From Nonomuraea helvata (lineage in GTDB: Bacteria > Actinomycetota > Actinomycetes > Streptosporangiales > Streptosporangiaceae): a stretch of 64,000 bases of DNA. The notes beneath the pieces were generated by a model. That model did no database searches. It saw only the letters and a list, made by a program, of their open reading frames with translations, and was not told where the DNA came from. Shown piece by piece: positions 1-9,754 of this stretch. Location: the NCBI RefSeq assembly GCF_039535785.1, contig NZ_BAAAXV010000001.1:2232001-2296000 (forward strand). Direction: 5' to 3'. The number at the start of each line of letters is the position of its first letter. Within the stretch, counting starts at the first letter, position 1. The translations under genes and the position numbers were made by a program.

Positions 1-868
1 CCCGCATGAGCTGGTCGATGGGCTTGCTCTCGGGCACGTACGCGGCCGGCCGCATGACCGACTCGACCGTCTCCTTGCCCCCGCCCTCGCCGGACTCGTG
101 GATCTTGCGGGCGATGTCCTTGAGGTACGCCATGCCGATGACGTCGTCCTCGTTCTCGCCCACGACGGGAATGCGGGAGAACCCGCTGCGCAGCGCCAGC
201 GACAGAGCCTGGCTGATCGTCTTGCCGCGTTCGATGTAGACCATGTCGGTGCGGGGGACCATGACCTCGCGCACCAGCGTGTCGCCCAGCTCGAAGACAG
301 AGTGGATCATCTCGCGCTCGTCCGGCTCGATCACCCGGCGCTCCTCGGCCAGGTCGACCAGGTCGCGCAGCTCGGCCTCCGAGGTGAACGGCCCCTCGCG
401 GAACCCCTTGCCGGGGGTCAGCGCGTTGCCGAGCAGGATGAGCAGCTTGGGCAGGGGGCCGAAGATGCGGGTCAGGCCGTACACGATGGGGGCGCTCGCC
501 AGCGCGACCGGCTCGGCGTGCTGGCGCCCCAGGGTACGCGGCATGACGCCCACCACGACGTAGCTGATCACGATCATCACGACGGCGGCCCAGACGTACG
601 CCCAGCCCTGGTCGTGCATGAGATCGATGAACAGCAGCGTCGCGATGACCGTGGCCACCAGCTCGCAGCTCAGCCTGAGCAGCAGGAGCAGATTGAGGTA
701 GCGCGGCGGATCGTTGACGATGGCCTGCAGGCGCACGGCGCCCCGCCGGCCCTCGCGTACGTATTCCTCGGCACGCACCCTGGAGATGCGCGTCAGTGCC
801 GTTTCCGCACTGGCGATCAGGCCACCGATGATCACGAGGGCGATGGCCGAAGGCAACCAGGCGTTCAC
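1..868 (-). CDS. CNNM/CBS-domain hemolysin (CorC/HlyC-type) protein, partial
   Basis: Read on the minus strand from a GTG that overlaps the ybeY stop (GTGA). The 3' end lies outside the window. The N-terminus is a hydrophobic CNNM-type membrane domain of several helices. It is followed by a cytoplasmic stretch with [20 protein letters not shown] and VPRTDMVYI, the classic start of the paired CBS domains, and then an [12 protein letters not shown] core. The family is membrane-bound and linked to divalent cation transport or resistance (CorC/HlyC). In actinobacteria it commonly follows phoH and ybeY, as here. The exact substrate cannot be read from sequence. The family call is firm. Confidence 0.88.
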   Translation of the reverse strand, partial: MNAWLPSAIALVIIGGLIASAETALTRISRVRAEEYVREGRRGAVRLQAIVNDPPRYLNLLLLLRLSCELVATVIATLLFIDLMHDQGWAYVWAAVVMIVISYVVVGVMPRTLGRQHAEPVALASAPIVYGLTRIFGPLPKLLILLGNALTPGKGFREGPFTSEAELRDLVDLAEERRVIEPDEREMIHSVFELGDTLVREVMVPRTDMVYIERGKTISQALSLALRSGFSRIPVVGENEDDVIGMAYLKDIARKIHESGEGGGKETVESVMRPAAYVPESKPIDQLMR

Positions 869-1337
869 CGCGTGTTGCGCACCTCCTGCCACGACTCGAG
901 GAGCCGGGCCTGCAGGCCGAACATCTCCTTGTGCTCCTCCGGCTCGGCGTGGTCGTAGCCGAGCAGGTGGAGGATGCCGTGGGTGCACAGCAGCTCGAGC
1001 TCGTCGGCCGTGCTGTGGCCCGCCTCCTCGGCCTGCCTGGCGGCCACCTGCGGGCAGAGCACGACGTCGCCGAGCAGCGCCGGGTCAGTGGGGCTCTCCA
1101 GGTCGCCGCGCGCGCCTCCGCCGGGACGCAGCTCGTCCATCGGGAACGCCAGCACGTCGGTCGGGCCCGGCTCGCCCATCCACTTCTCGTGCAGCTCGGA
1201 CATGGCGTCCTCGTCGACCACCACGATGGAGAGCTCGGCGAGCGGGTTGATGCCCATCTCGCCGAGCACGTGGGTGGCCAGGGCGACGAGGCTCTCCTCG
1301 TCGACCCCGACGCCCGACTCGTTGTTGATCTCGATGC

Positions 1338-1341
<4 letters not shown>
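865..1341 (-). CDS. ybeY: endoribonuclease YbeY
   Basis: 158 aa, normal length. It carries the zinc-binding signature [11 protein letters not shown], with H121, H125 and H131 in the HxxxHxxxxxH arrangement. YbeY is a single-strand RNA endonuclease that acts in 16S rRNA 3' end maturation and ribosome quality control in the cytoplasm. The ATG overlaps the phoH stop (ATGA), and its stop overlaps the next GTG, so phoH-ybeY-CorC is translationally coupled. The gene order phoH-ybeY-CNNM is conserved widely in bacteria and supports the call. Confidence 0.95.
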
Positions 1342-2378
<1,037 letters not shown>

Positions 2379-2469
2379 GGGCAGGCCAGCGGCCTGATGC
2401 CTCCCGGTCTCTTTCGGTGTTCTTCTGTGCCCATCGTATCCGGGACCGGGCCGATCGCTCCCCCCAATA

Positions 2470-2814
2470 TCAGCCGGGCGGCCAGGTCAGGTCGCGCCCG
2501 CCCAGGACGTGGGCGTGTACGTGGAGAACGGTCTGCCCGGCGCCGGCCCCGGTGTTGAACACCACGCGGTATCCGCTGTCGGCCACGTGCTCCAGCACGG
2601 CCACCGAGTGGGCGGCCTTGAGCACCTCGTCGGCGAGCCCGTCGTCGGCAGTGGCGAGCGCCGCCGCGGTGGCGTGGTGCTGCTTCGGGATGATCAGCAC
2701 GTGGGTGGGCGCCTGCGGGTTGACGTCACGGAACGCCAGCGTCCTGCCGGTTTCATAAACGATCTCGGCGGGAATCTCCTTGGCGACGATTTTGCAGAAG
2801 AGACAATCGCTCAC
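2470..2814 (-). CDS. HIT-domain nucleotide-binding hydrolase
   Basis: 114 aa, the usual length of a histidine-triad (HIT/Hint) protein. The C-terminal active site HVHAHVLGG supplies the HxHxH triad, and the N-terminus has the paired Cys of CLFCKI. Hint proteins hydrolyse nucleoside phosphoramidates and adenylates in the cytoplasm. It lies 91 nt upstream of phoH on the same strand, and phoH may have its own start of transcription. Confidence 0.93.
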   Translation of the reverse strand: MSDCLFCKIVAKEIPAEIVYETGRTLAFRDVNPQAPTHVLIIPKQHHATAAALATADDGLADEVLKAAHSVAVLEHVADSGYRVVFNTGAGAGQTVLHVHAHVLGGRDLTWPPG

Positions 2815-2981
2815 CTGATCACCCTATCGAGACCGCCGGCGTACGTAACCCGTTGCCAATCGGTAATCCTCTGTGTCGTGCGAAGGAAGATCCACGCGGT
2901 TAGGGTGAGTGTGCGACACTTCAGCAAAAAAGGACGATTCAGGGTCGGGCGAGCGCCACCTGGCGAGGACACGACTGGGTA

Positions 2982-3605
2982 ATGCACCCTAAGGAACCGG
3001 GGAAACCTCAAGAACCGGAAGAGCGTAAACCCTCTGGGAAGGCTGAGCGTCCCATTGATGTGACCACCGAAACCCTTCTGGCCGACAGGTCGATGGGGGC
3101 GGCGCCGGTCGGGTGGGATGCCGACATGGCCGTGACCGCGCTCTACAGCGCGCACTTCCGGTCGTTGGTGCGTCTCGCCGTGTTGCTGGTGCGAGACACG
3201 GCGACTGCTGAGGAAGTCGTGCAGGACGCGTTCGTCGCCATCCATGGCGCCTGGCGTAGGCTGCGTGACCCCGACAAAGCTCTCGCCTACCTCCGTCAAT
3301 CCGTCGTCAACCGGTCCCGTTCGGTGCTACGTCACCGCGCGGTCGTCGAGAAGTACGCTCCCAAGGGACTGCCCGACGCCCCGAGCGCCGAGAACGGCGC
3401 GATCGGCGAACTGGAACGCTCCGCCGTCATCGAGGCGTTACGGGCCCTGCCCACCCGTCAGAGAGAAGCACTGGTTCTGCGGTACTACGGTGATCTGTCC
3501 GAAGCTGAGATCGCCCACGCGATGGGCATCAGCAAGGGCGCGGTCAAGAGCCACACCGCACGTGGCATGGCCGCACTGCGATCCGTTCTGGAGAAAATGT
3601 CATGA
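2982..3605 (+). CDS. SigE-family ECF RNA polymerase sigma factor
   Basis: 207 aa with region 2 (ALYSAHFRSLVRLAVLLVRD, then EEVVQDAFVAIHGAWRRL) and region 4 (LPTRQREALVLRYYGDLSEA and a helix-turn-helix ISKGAVKSHTARGM). The first ~45 residues are hydrophilic and unconserved. An internal ATG at 3126 would remove most of them. Its stop overlaps the next ATG (ATGA), pairing it with the downstream membrane protein as in sigma/anti-sigma couples. The sigma factor call is firm, the regulon is unknown. Confidence 0.93.
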   Translation: MHPKEPGKPQEPEERKPSGKAERPIDVTTETLLADRSMGAAPVGWDADMAVTALYSAHFRSLVRLAVLLVRDTATAEEVVQDAFVAIHGAWRRLRDPDKALAYLRQSVVNRSRSVLRHRAVVEKYAPKGLPDAPSAENGAIGELERSAVIEALRALPTRQREALVLRYYGDLSEAEIAHAMGISKGAVKSHTARGMAALRSVLEKMS

Positions 3606-4249
3606 CCCAGCCCCCCGACGAGCACGGCGATCTCCTGCGCCGTGCGCTCCGAGCGGAGGCGGATGCGGTCGTGCCCTCGCCGGACGGACTGGAGATCATC
3701 CGCGCCCGCATCGAACGGCGCGGTGTCCGTAATCTGTTCTGGTGGCGTGCGGGCGCGGCCGCCGCCAGCGCCGTCCTGGTGGCGGGAACGATCGTGATGG
3801 CCGTTCCGCAGCTGCGCACGCAGATCATCAACTCGCAACCCGTCGAGAACGACACCTCCAGGGTCCCGTCCAACTCCTCCACCACGCGCTCCCAGGAACC
3901 GCCGTCCCCGCCGTCCAGGCAGCCGACCCACGACCAGCACCCCATCGTGGTTCCCGACGTGACCAGGAGCCCGACGCCCCGGCCCTCGAAGCGGGCGGAG
4001 TCGACCAGCAGGCCGTCGCCGACCCCCACTCCGACTCCGACCGCGTGCCCGACGACCCAGACCGAGCAGGCCGACCCGCCGTCCGACTGCCCCTCGGCCT
4101 CGCCGTCCCCGTCGCCGACGCCGCCGGCGGAGGACACGCTGCAGCCCACGACGTGCCCGGTCGGTGAGTGCCCGCCCGACGACGACGTCACCGAGACCCC
4201 CGCCGACGTGACCAGCCCGTTGGTGGACGCCTCCCACACGACGCCCTGA
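3602..4249 (+). CDS. single-TM Pro/Thr/Ser-rich protein coupled to sigma factor
   Basis: 215 aa, overlapping the sigma gene by 4 nt. Residues 1-45 are a charged cytoplasmic segment. One membrane helix (about 52-70, AGAAAASAVLVAGTIVMAVP) follows. The rest is a low-complexity Pro/Thr/Ser-rich outside segment with a few Cys near the end. There is no HxxxCxxC zinc anti-sigma motif, so it is not a ZAS-domain protein. Position and topology suggest an anti-sigma factor or sensor for the upstream SigE-type factor. That role is inference. Confidence 0.75.
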   Translation: MTQPPDEHGDLLRRALRAEADAVVPSPDGLEIIRARIERRGVRNLFWWRAGAAAASAVLVAGTIVMAVPQLRTQIINSQPVENDTSRVPSNSSTTRSQEPPSPPSRQPTHDQHPIVVPDVTRSPTPRPSKRAESTSRPSPTPTPTPTACPTTQTEQADPPSDCPSASPSPSPTPPAEDTLQPTTCPVGECPPDDDVTETPADVTSPLVDASHTTP

Positions 4250-4262
4250 CCGTCGCCTCCAA

Positions 4263-4325
4263 GGGCTCTACCAGAGTCCGGTACGCAGTCGCCCCTGAGA
4301 GGGGCTCTACCAGCGTCCGGTACGC
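4263..4325. repeat. 39-bp-period direct repeat covering the rsmE stop codon
   Basis: Two 24-nt copies at 4263-4286 and 4302-4325 differ at one base. The second copy contains the last codons and stop of rsmE (minus strand). The first is a downstream duplicate of it. Between them 4291-4305 forms a perfect 6-bp hairpin (GCCCCT GAG AGGGGC), a possible two-way terminator without a T run. Confidence 0.8.
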
Positions 4326-5032
4326 GTGAGCAGCACGGAGGCCGCCGCCACCCCCGCCGTGGACGTACGCAGCACCGTCGGCCCCAGCAGCACGGACACC
4401 GCCCTGGCCGCCCGGAACCCGGCCAGCTCCTCCTCCGAGACGCCTCCCTCGGGCCCCACGACCACCACGATGTCGCCCGACGCGGGCAGCGCCACGCCGG
4501 ACAGCGGCTCGGCCGCCTCCTCGTGCAGCACCAGCCCCAGTGCAGCGCCCGCCAGCAGCTTCTCGACCCGCGCGGTGGTGGCGGGCTCCGTCACTTCGGG
4601 GAGGTGGAACCTGCGGGCCTGCTTGCCCGCCTCACGAGCGGTGGAGCGCCAGCGGTGCAGCGCCTTGGCGACCTTGTCGCCCTTCCACTGCGTGATGCTG
4701 CGCGAGGCCGCCCACGGCACGATGACGTCGACGCCCGCCTCGGTCATCATCTCGACCGCCAGCTCACCTCTGTCGCCCTTGGGCAGCCCCTGGACGACGA
4801 CCAACCGCGGCTCGGGCGGCTCGACCTCGTAGCGGCGCAGCACGTCGAGCCTGAGTGAGTCCTTCAGCGCCTCGCGCACGACGCACTCGGCGACCGTACC
4901 GGCGCCGTCCGTCAGATCGACCCGCTCACCGGCCCGCAGACGGCGCACGGAGGCCGCGTGCCGTCCCTCGGGACCGGCGAGCGTCAGCTCGGGCCCGTCC
5001 AGCTCCTCGGACAGGAACACCGGGACGGTCAC
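4307..5032 (-). CDS. rsmE: 16S rRNA (uracil-1498-N3)-methyltransferase RsmE
   Basis: 241 aa SPOUT-class methyltransferase. It carries the late knot signature VVVVGPEGGVSEEEL and the C-terminal SVLLGPTVLRTSTA characteristic of RsmE, plus an N-terminal PUA-like segment (HAASVRRLRAGERVDLTDG). It methylates N3 of U1498 in 16S rRNA using S-adenosylmethionine. It follows dnaJ by one base on the same strand, the usual hrcA-dnaJ-rsmE arrangement. Its 3' end is duplicated just downstream (see the repeat at 4263-4325). Confidence 0.95.
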   Translation of the reverse strand: MTVPVFLSEELDGPELTLAGPEGRHAASVRRLRAGERVDLTDGAGTVAECVVREALKDSLRLDVLRRYEVEPPEPRLVVVQGLPKGDRGELAVEMMTEAGVDVIVPWAASRSITQWKGDKVAKALHRWRSTAREAGKQARRFHLPEVTEPATTARVEKLLAGAALGLVLHEEAAEPLSGVALPASGDIVVVVGPEGGVSEEELAGFRAARAVSVLLGPTVLRTSTAGVAAASVLLTRTGRW

Positions 5033-5033
5033 G

Positions 5034-6173
5034 TCACCTGCCGTTGAAGGCGTCGCGCAGCCGGGAGAAGAAGCCCTGCTGGCCGGGGGCGAACTTGCCC
5101 GGCGGCCGCTCCTCGCCGCGCTGCTTGGCGAACTCGCGCAGCAGCTCCTCCTGCGCCGGCTCGAGACGGGTCGGGGTCTCGACGTTGACGTGGATCAGCA
5201 GGTCGCCGCGGCCGGACTCGTTGAGCCGCTGCACGCCCCGCCCGAACATGGTGATGACCTGGCCCGACTGCGTGCCGGGGCGGACGTCGACCTCCTCGGA
5301 GCCGTCGAGCGTCTCGACCGCCAGGATGGTGCCGAGCGCGGCGGCCGTCATCGGGATCTGCACGGTGCAGTGGAGATCGTCACCGCGCCGCTCGAAGATC
5401 TCGTGAGCACGCTCGACGATCTCCAGGAACAGGTCTCCGGGCGGGCCGCCGCCGGGGCCGACCTCGCCCTCGCCGGCGAGCTGGATGTGGGTGCCGTCCT
5501 CGACGCCCGCGGGGATGCGGACCTTGATCGTACGGCGGGTGCGCACCCGGCCGTCGCCGGAGCACTCCTGGCAGGGGTGGCGGATGATGGTGCCGAACCC
5601 GCCGCACTGCGGGCACGGCCGCGAGGTCATGACCTGGCCGAGGAACGACCGGGTGACCTGGGAGATCTCGCCGCGCCCGCTGCACATGTCGCAGGTGTCG
5701 GGATGCGTGCCTGGCGCCGCGCCCGCCCCGTGGCAGACCTCGCAGAGCACGGCCGTGTCGACGACCAGCTCGCGGGTGGTGCCGAACGCCGTCTCGCGCA
5801 GGTCCAGCTCGACCCGGATGGTGGCGTTGCGCCCCCTGCGGGCACGCGAACGCGGCCCCCTGGCGCCCGCCGCGGTGCCGAAGAAGGCGTCCATGATGTC
5901 GCTGAACGGGAAGCCCGCTCCGAAGCCACCGGCGCCCGCGCCTGCTCCCGCTCCGCCGAACGGGTCGCCACCCAGGTCGTACATCTGGCGCTTGTTCGGG
6001 TCGGACAGCACCTCGTAGGCCTGCGTGATCTCCTTGAACCGCTCCTGGGTCTCAGGATCAGGGTTCACGTCGGGATGCAGCTCGCGGGCCAGGCGGCGGT
6101 ACGCCTTCTTGATCTCGTCCTGACTGGCGTCACGGCGCACCCCGAGGGTGGCGTAGTAGTCGCTGTTTGCCAC
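5034..6173 (-). CDS. dnaJ: molecular chaperone DnaJ (Hsp40)
   Basis: 379 aa type I DnaJ. It has a J domain with HPD at 33-35, a Gly/Phe-rich linker with a run of GA repeats around 75-95, and four zinc-finger motifs ([32 protein letters not shown]), followed by the C-terminal substrate-binding domains. It stimulates DnaK ATPase and delivers unfolded proteins. The start is GTG with AGAGGT upstream. It lies 11 nt after hrcA and should share its CIRCE control. Actinobacteria often carry a second dnaJ with dnaK-grpE elsewhere, so this is probably the dnaJ2 copy. Confidence 0.96.
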   Translation of the reverse strand: MANSDYYATLGVRRDASQDEIKKAYRRLARELHPDVNPDPETQERFKEITQAYEVLSDPNKRQMYDLGGDPFGGAGAGAGAGGFGAGFPFSDIMDAFFGTAAGARGPRSRARRGRNATIRVELDLRETAFGTTRELVVDTAVLCEVCHGAGAAPGTHPDTCDMCSGRGEISQVTRSFLGQVMTSRPCPQCGGFGTIIRHPCQECSGDGRVRTRRTIKVRIPAGVEDGTHIQLAGEGEVGPGGGPPGDLFLEIVERAHEIFERRGDDLHCTVQIPMTAAALGTILAVETLDGSEEVDVRPGTQSGQVITMFGRGVQRLNESGRGDLLIHVNVETPTRLEPAQEELLREFAKQRGEERPPGKFAPGQQGFFSRLRDAFNGR

Positions 6174-6184
6174 TTATCGACCTC

Positions 6185-7198
6185 TTATGATGCAGCCAGG
6201 ATCTGGCTGACGTAGCGTGCCACCGCGCGCACGGCGCCCATCGTAACTGGGTAGTCCATCCTCGTCGGTCCCAGCACGCCGAGCCGGGCCAGTTGGTTGT
6301 CGCCAGAACCGTATCCGGTCGCGACGATGGATGTCCCCCGCAGGTAGGGGTTCTCGGAGCCGATGCGCACGGTGAGCGCGGACGGGGTGTCGTTGGAAGT
6401 CTCGCCCAGCAGCCGCATGAGCACGACGTGCTCCTCCAGCGCCTCGAGCACGTCACGCAGGCCGGTCGCGAAGTCGGCGCCCGCGAGGTTCGCCGCGCCG
6501 GCGAACACGATCTTCTCGTCGTACCGCTCGACCAGCGTCTCCAGCAGCACCGACAGGATCGTGGCCGCCGCGGGCCGGTCTTCGGCGGGCAGCCGCTCGG
6601 GCAGGTCGGCGACCAGCTCGGGCACGTTGCTCAGGCCGCAGCCGTCGAGGGAGGCGTTGAACACCGCGCGCAGGTGGGCGACGCGGGTGTCATCCACGTC
6701 CTCGGGCAGCTCGATCACCCGCTGCTCGACGCGGCCGGTGTTGGTGATCAGCACGAGCATGACCCGCCGCTCGTTGAGCGGCACCAGCTCGACGTGCCTG
6801 ACCGTCGAACGCGTCAGCGTCGGGTACTGCACGACCGCCACCTGCCTGGTCAGCTGCGCGAGCAGCCGGACCGTGCGGGTGACCACGTCGTCGAGGTCGA
6901 CCGCGCCCGCGAGGAACGTCTCGATCGCCCTGCGCTCGGCCGCCGACAGCGGCTTGACCTGCGAGAGCCGGTCGACGAACAGGCGGTAGCCCTTGTCCGT
7001 CGGCACGCGGCCCGCGCTGGTGTGCGGCTGGGTGATGTAACCCTCCTCCTCCAGCGCGGCCATGTCGTTCCTGACCGTCGCGGGGGAGACCTTCAGGTTG
7101 TGGCGCTCGGCGAGCGCCTTGGAGCCCACCGGTTCGTTGGTGGACACGTAGTCTTCGACAATGGCGCGGAGCACCGCCAGCTTCCGATCGTCGAGCAC
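6185..7198 (-). CDS. hrcA: heat-inducible transcriptional repressor HrcA
   Basis: 337 aa from the GTG at 7198, which has a perfect AGGAGGT Shine-Dalgarno 6 nt upstream. The frame is open further upstream, to 7285, but that part runs through the CIRCE element and was rejected. The N-terminal winged helix ([19 protein letters not shown] and [16 protein letters not shown]) and the [19 protein letters not shown] signature are typical. HrcA represses heat-shock genes by binding CIRCE and needs GroEL for activity in known systems. Together with dnaJ it forms an autoregulated unit. Confidence 0.96.
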   Translation of the reverse strand: MLDDRKLAVLRAIVEDYVSTNEPVGSKALAERHNLKVSPATVRNDMAALEEEGYITQPHTSAGRVPTDKGYRLFVDRLSQVKPLSAAERRAIETFLAGAVDLDDVVTRTVRLLAQLTRQVAVVQYPTLTRSTVRHVELVPLNERRVMLVLITNTGRVEQRVIELPEDVDDTRVAHLRAVFNASLDGCGLSNVPELVADLPERLPAEDRPAAATILSVLLETLVERYDEKIVFAGAANLAGADFATGLRDVLEALEEHVVLMRLLGETSNDTPSALTVRIGSENPYLRGTSIVATGYGSGDNQLARLGVLGPTRMDYPVTMGAVRAVARYVSQILAAS

Positions 7199-7239
7199 GT
7201 GCTCACCTCCTGCCTCTGCCATTTGAGGAACGCAACCAT

Positions 7240-7266
7240 CTAGCACTCTGAGTTCCTGAGTGCCAA
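7240..7266. promoter_or_regulatory. CIRCE operator (HrcA binding site)
   Basis: Left arm CTAGCACTC and right arm GAGTGCCAA are separated by exactly 9 nt (7249-7257). This matches the consensus TTAGCACTC-N9-GAGTGCTAA at 16 of 18 arm positions. It lies 41 nt upstream of the hrcA GTG, as expected for autorepression of hrcA-dnaJ. Confidence 0.93.
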
Positions 7267-7356
7267 GTGTACGGCTCTCGCCCACAAGGTGCGATAACAG
7301 CAGGTCGCAACCTGGCTCCTAGCTTCTTACAAGGGGCAAGTACCACACTTGCCGGC

Positions 7357-8127
7357 ATGAGCGACAATTCACCCCCTCCGCCGTACGGCCCGCAGCCCGG
7401 CTCCCAGCCGGGTTACGGCCCCCAGCCCGGTTCCCAGCCGGGCCACGGGCAGCCTCCGCCGCAGTACGGGCCTGCGCCGCAGTACGGCCCGCCACCGCAG
7501 TACAGCCCACCGCCCCACTACGGCCCACCTCCTCAGTACGGACAATACGGCCAACAACCCCAATTTCCCCCTCGAATCGACTCGAAAGCCATCAAGCCGC
7601 GCCTGTGGTGGATCGGGCTCGTCTGGGGCGTCTTCGTCGTGTGCGCGATCGCCGGTGTCGTGGTGTTCTCCACGGGCCTGGTGAGCAGCGTGAGCGACAT
7701 AGCCCCGAGCAGGACGTTCGCGGCCGGCGAAAGCGTGACGATCCCGGTCGACCCGGCAGACCGGCCCGCGGTCTACCTCTCCAGCGACACGCAGGTCAAC
7801 TACGTGTGCGAGATCTCCGGCCAGGCCAAGCTCGCCAAGACCACGGGCAGGCAGACGGTCACGTCCGGATCCGTCACCTGGGTGGAGCTCTTCGTGATCA
7901 ACGCCCCGTCCAAGGGCGACTACCAGCTCACCTGCACCACCCAGGAGCAGGCCGACGTGCGTTACGGCGTGGGCCGTCCACTGGCCTCGGCCGCGGGCGG
8001 GATCGCCGGCGGTGTGGCCGCGCTCCTCCTGATCCCGGGCGCGGGGCTGCTCGTCGCCGTCATCGGCACGATCGTCGTCCTGGTCCGCCGCAGCGGCGCG
8101 CGCAAGCGCCTTGCGGTCACCGGGTGA
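7357..8127 (+). CDS. Pro/Tyr-rich N-tail membrane protein, function unknown
   Basis: 256 aa, starting at ATG 7357 (MSDNSPPPPYG). The open frame reaches back to 7267 into the CIRCE region and was not used. Residues 1-70 are made of [14 protein letters not shown] and QYGPPP units. A membrane helix (about 87-110, LWWIGLVWGVFVVCAIAGVV) follows, then an outside domain of about 100 residues with two Cys, a second helix near 225-245 (AALLLIPGAGLLVAVIGTIV) and a short basic tail. Function is not recognisable. The same type of N-tail occurs in the DUF4870 protein starting at 8948. Confidence 0.8.
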   Translation: MSDNSPPPPYGPQPGSQPGYGPQPGSQPGHGQPPPQYGPAPQYGPPPQYSPPPHYGPPPQYGQYGQQPQFPPRIDSKAIKPRLWWIGLVWGVFVVCAIAGVVVFSTGLVSSVSDIAPSRTFAAGESVTIPVDPADRPAVYLSSDTQVNYVCEISGQAKLAKTTGRQTVTSGSVTWVELFVINAPSKGDYQLTCTTQEQADVRYGVGRPLASAAGGIAGGVAALLLIPGAGLLVAVIGTIVVLVRRSGARKRLAVTG

Positions 8128-8132
8128 TTTGC

Positions 8133-8138
8133 TACGGT
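8133..8138 (+). promoter_or_regulatory. -10 hexamer TACGGT for leaderless DUF3097 gene
   Basis: TANNNT hexamer ending 6 nt before the GTG at 8145, the spacing expected when transcription begins at the start codon. No convincing -35 was assigned. Confidence 0.5.
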
Positions 8139-8144
8139 CCCCGT

Positions 8145-8951
8145 GTGTACGAGGGCGATGTGCTGGCGGGAAATTGGCGGCGGCCGGGGAAGGGCAAGAT
8201 CCCCAAAGTGCCCGCCGAGCTGGACCTCGTCGTGGAGGACGCCGACAGCGGCTTCTGCGGCGCGGTGGTGGCCTGCGACAAGGAGGCCGTGACGCTCGAA
8301 GACCGGTTCGGCAAACGCCGGCTGTTCCCGCTCGCGCCCGCCGCGTTCCTGCTGGAGGGCAGGCCCGTGACGCTGGTACGCCCGGCGGCGGCCCCCGCCG
8401 CCCCCAGGCGCAGCGCGTCCGGCTCGATCGCCGTGGAGGGGCTGCGGGCGAGAGTCGCGAGGGAGAGCCGGATCTACGTGGAGGGCGTGCACGACGCCGC
8501 CCTGGTGGAGAAGATCTGGGGCCATGACCTGCGGGTCGAGGGGGTCGTGGTCGAATACCTGGAAGGCGTGGACCACCTGCCAGCCATCGTGGCCGAGTTC
8601 GGCCCGGAGCCGCGGCGCCGGCTGGGGGTGCTGGTGGACCATCTCGTGCCCGGGTCCAAGGAGAGCAGGATCGCGGCCGAGATCACCTCGCCGGACGTGC
8701 TCGTCGTGGGGCATCCGTTCGTCGACATCTGGGAGGCGGTCAAGCCGTCCGTGCTGCGCATCCCGGCCTGGCCCGCCGTCCCGCGCGGGGTGCCGTGGAA
8801 AGAGGGCGTGATCGCCGCCCTGGGCTGGCGCATGGAGCCCGCGGAGGCGTGGCGGCGGATCCTCGGCGCCGTCTCCACGTACGCAGACCTGGAGCCGGAA
8901 CTCCTCGGCCGGGTCGAGGAACTGATCGACTTCGTTACGGAGGCATCATGA
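8145..8951 (+). CDS. DUF3097 family protein with TOPRIM-like segment
   Basis: 268 aa from GTG 8145. An alternative GTG at 8124 would overlap the previous stop, but its extra codons have poor GC3 and a -10-like hexamer falls inside them. The N-terminal third ([33 protein letters not shown]) matches the actinobacterial DUF3097 family. The middle has [18 protein letters not shown] and [13 protein letters not shown], which resemble the Glu- and Asp-containing strands of TOPRIM nucleotidyl-transfer folds. That fold comparison is inference. The stop overlaps the next ATG (ATGA). Family call firm, function unknown. Confidence 0.85.
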   Translation: MYEGDVLAGNWRRPGKGKIPKVPAELDLVVEDADSGFCGAVVACDKEAVTLEDRFGKRRLFPLAPAAFLLEGRPVTLVRPAAAPAAPRRSASGSIAVEGLRARVARESRIYVEGVHDAALVEKIWGHDLRVEGVVVEYLEGVDHLPAIVAEFGPEPRRRLGVLVDHLVPGSKESRIAAEITSPDVLVVGHPFVDIWEAVKPSVLRIPAWPAVPRGVPWKEGVIAALGWRMEPAEAWRRILGAVSTYADLEPELLGRVEELIDFVTEAS

Positions 8952-9754
8952 GCCAGGACCCGCCGCAGCCGGCGCCGGACGACGACGCCACCCGCTTCGT
9001 CCCACCGTCTGACATCCCGCCCAGCCAGGGCTCCGGCCCTCAGCAGCCGGCCTACGGACAGCAGCCCGGCTCCGAGCTCGGCTACGGTCAGCAGCCCGGA
9101 TCCCAGCCCGGGTACGGGCAGCAACCCGGATCCCAGCCCGGGTACGGGCAGCAACCCGGATCCCAGCCCGGGTACGGGCAGCAACCCGGATCCCAGCCCG
9201 GCTATGGACAACCGAACTACGGACAGCCTGGCTACGGCGGGCAGCCGGGTTACGGGCAGCCCGGTTATGGCCAGCCCGGATACGGTCAGCCCGGCTACGG
9301 CCAGCCTGGTTATGGCCAGCAGCCCCCGAGCTACGCCCCTCCCCCGCCCGGTTACGGCCCGCCGCCGCAGCCCGGCTACGGATATGCCGTGCCCCCGGGA
9401 GAGCCGTACGTCCCCGGCAGGTTCGGCCCCCGCCCGGGCACCGACGACACCACCATGGCGATGCTCTCGCACCTGCTCGGCCTGCTGGTCTCGTGGATCG
9501 GCCCGCTGATCATCTACCTGATGAAGAAGGACGAGTCCCCCTACGTCAGGGATCAGGCGGCGGAGGCGCTCAACTTCCAGATCACGATGTTCATCGGCTA
9601 CGTCATCGCCTTCGTCCTGGCGTTCGTCTTCATCGGCCTGCTCCTGCTGCCGGTCATCTGGGTGCTGTCCCTGATCTTCCACATCCTGGCCGCCATAGCC
9701 ACCAACCGGGGCGAGAGGTACCGCTACCCGTTCTCCATCCGCATGATCACCTAG
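8948..9754 (+). CDS. DUF4870 membrane protein with repeated [11 protein letters not shown]-tail
   Basis: 268 aa from ATG 8948. The N-terminal ~150 residues are low complexity, dominated by five QQPGSxxGYG decapeptides and then [11 protein letters not shown] units. The C-terminal ~110 residues are the DUF4870/Tic20-like membrane domain ([37 protein letters not shown], then hydrophobic helices and a [11 protein letters not shown] end). The domain is a small multi-helix membrane module of unknown role. Its last 4 nt overlap the 3' end of the convergent hemW. Confidence 0.88.
   Translation: MSQDPPQPAPDDDATRFVPPSDIPPSQGSGPQQPAYGQQPGSELGYGQQPGSQPGYGQQPGSQPGYGQQPGSQPGYGQQPGSQPGYGQPNYGQPGYGGQPGYGQPGYGQPGYGQPGYGQPGYGQQPPSYAPPPPGYGPPPQPGYGYAVPPGEPYVPGRFGPRPGTDDTTMAMLSHLLGLLVSWIGPLIIYLMKKDESPYVRDQAAEALNFQITMFIGYVIAFVLAFVFIGLLLLPVIWVLSLIFHILAAIATNRGERYRYPFSIRMIT
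9059..9208 (+). repeat. five 30-bp in-frame tandem repeats
   Basis: Units begin at 9059, 9089, 9119, 9149 and 9179 and encode QQPGSxxGYG. The units at 9119 and 9149 are identical and the fourth and fifth differ only at the end. This near-perfect copy suggests recent expansion and length variation among strains. Confidence 0.92.

Noticed and set aside
2811..3299. Minus-strand frame between HIT and the sigma factor
   Set aside because: Overlaps the sigma factor gene and has no recognisable domain or start signal.
7199..7285. Upstream extension of hrcA
   Set aside because: Runs through the CIRCE operator, while GTG 7198 has a perfect ribosome binding site.
9059..9208. Possible CRISPR-like array
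   Set aside because: Units are contiguous without spacers and encode an in-frame peptide repeat.
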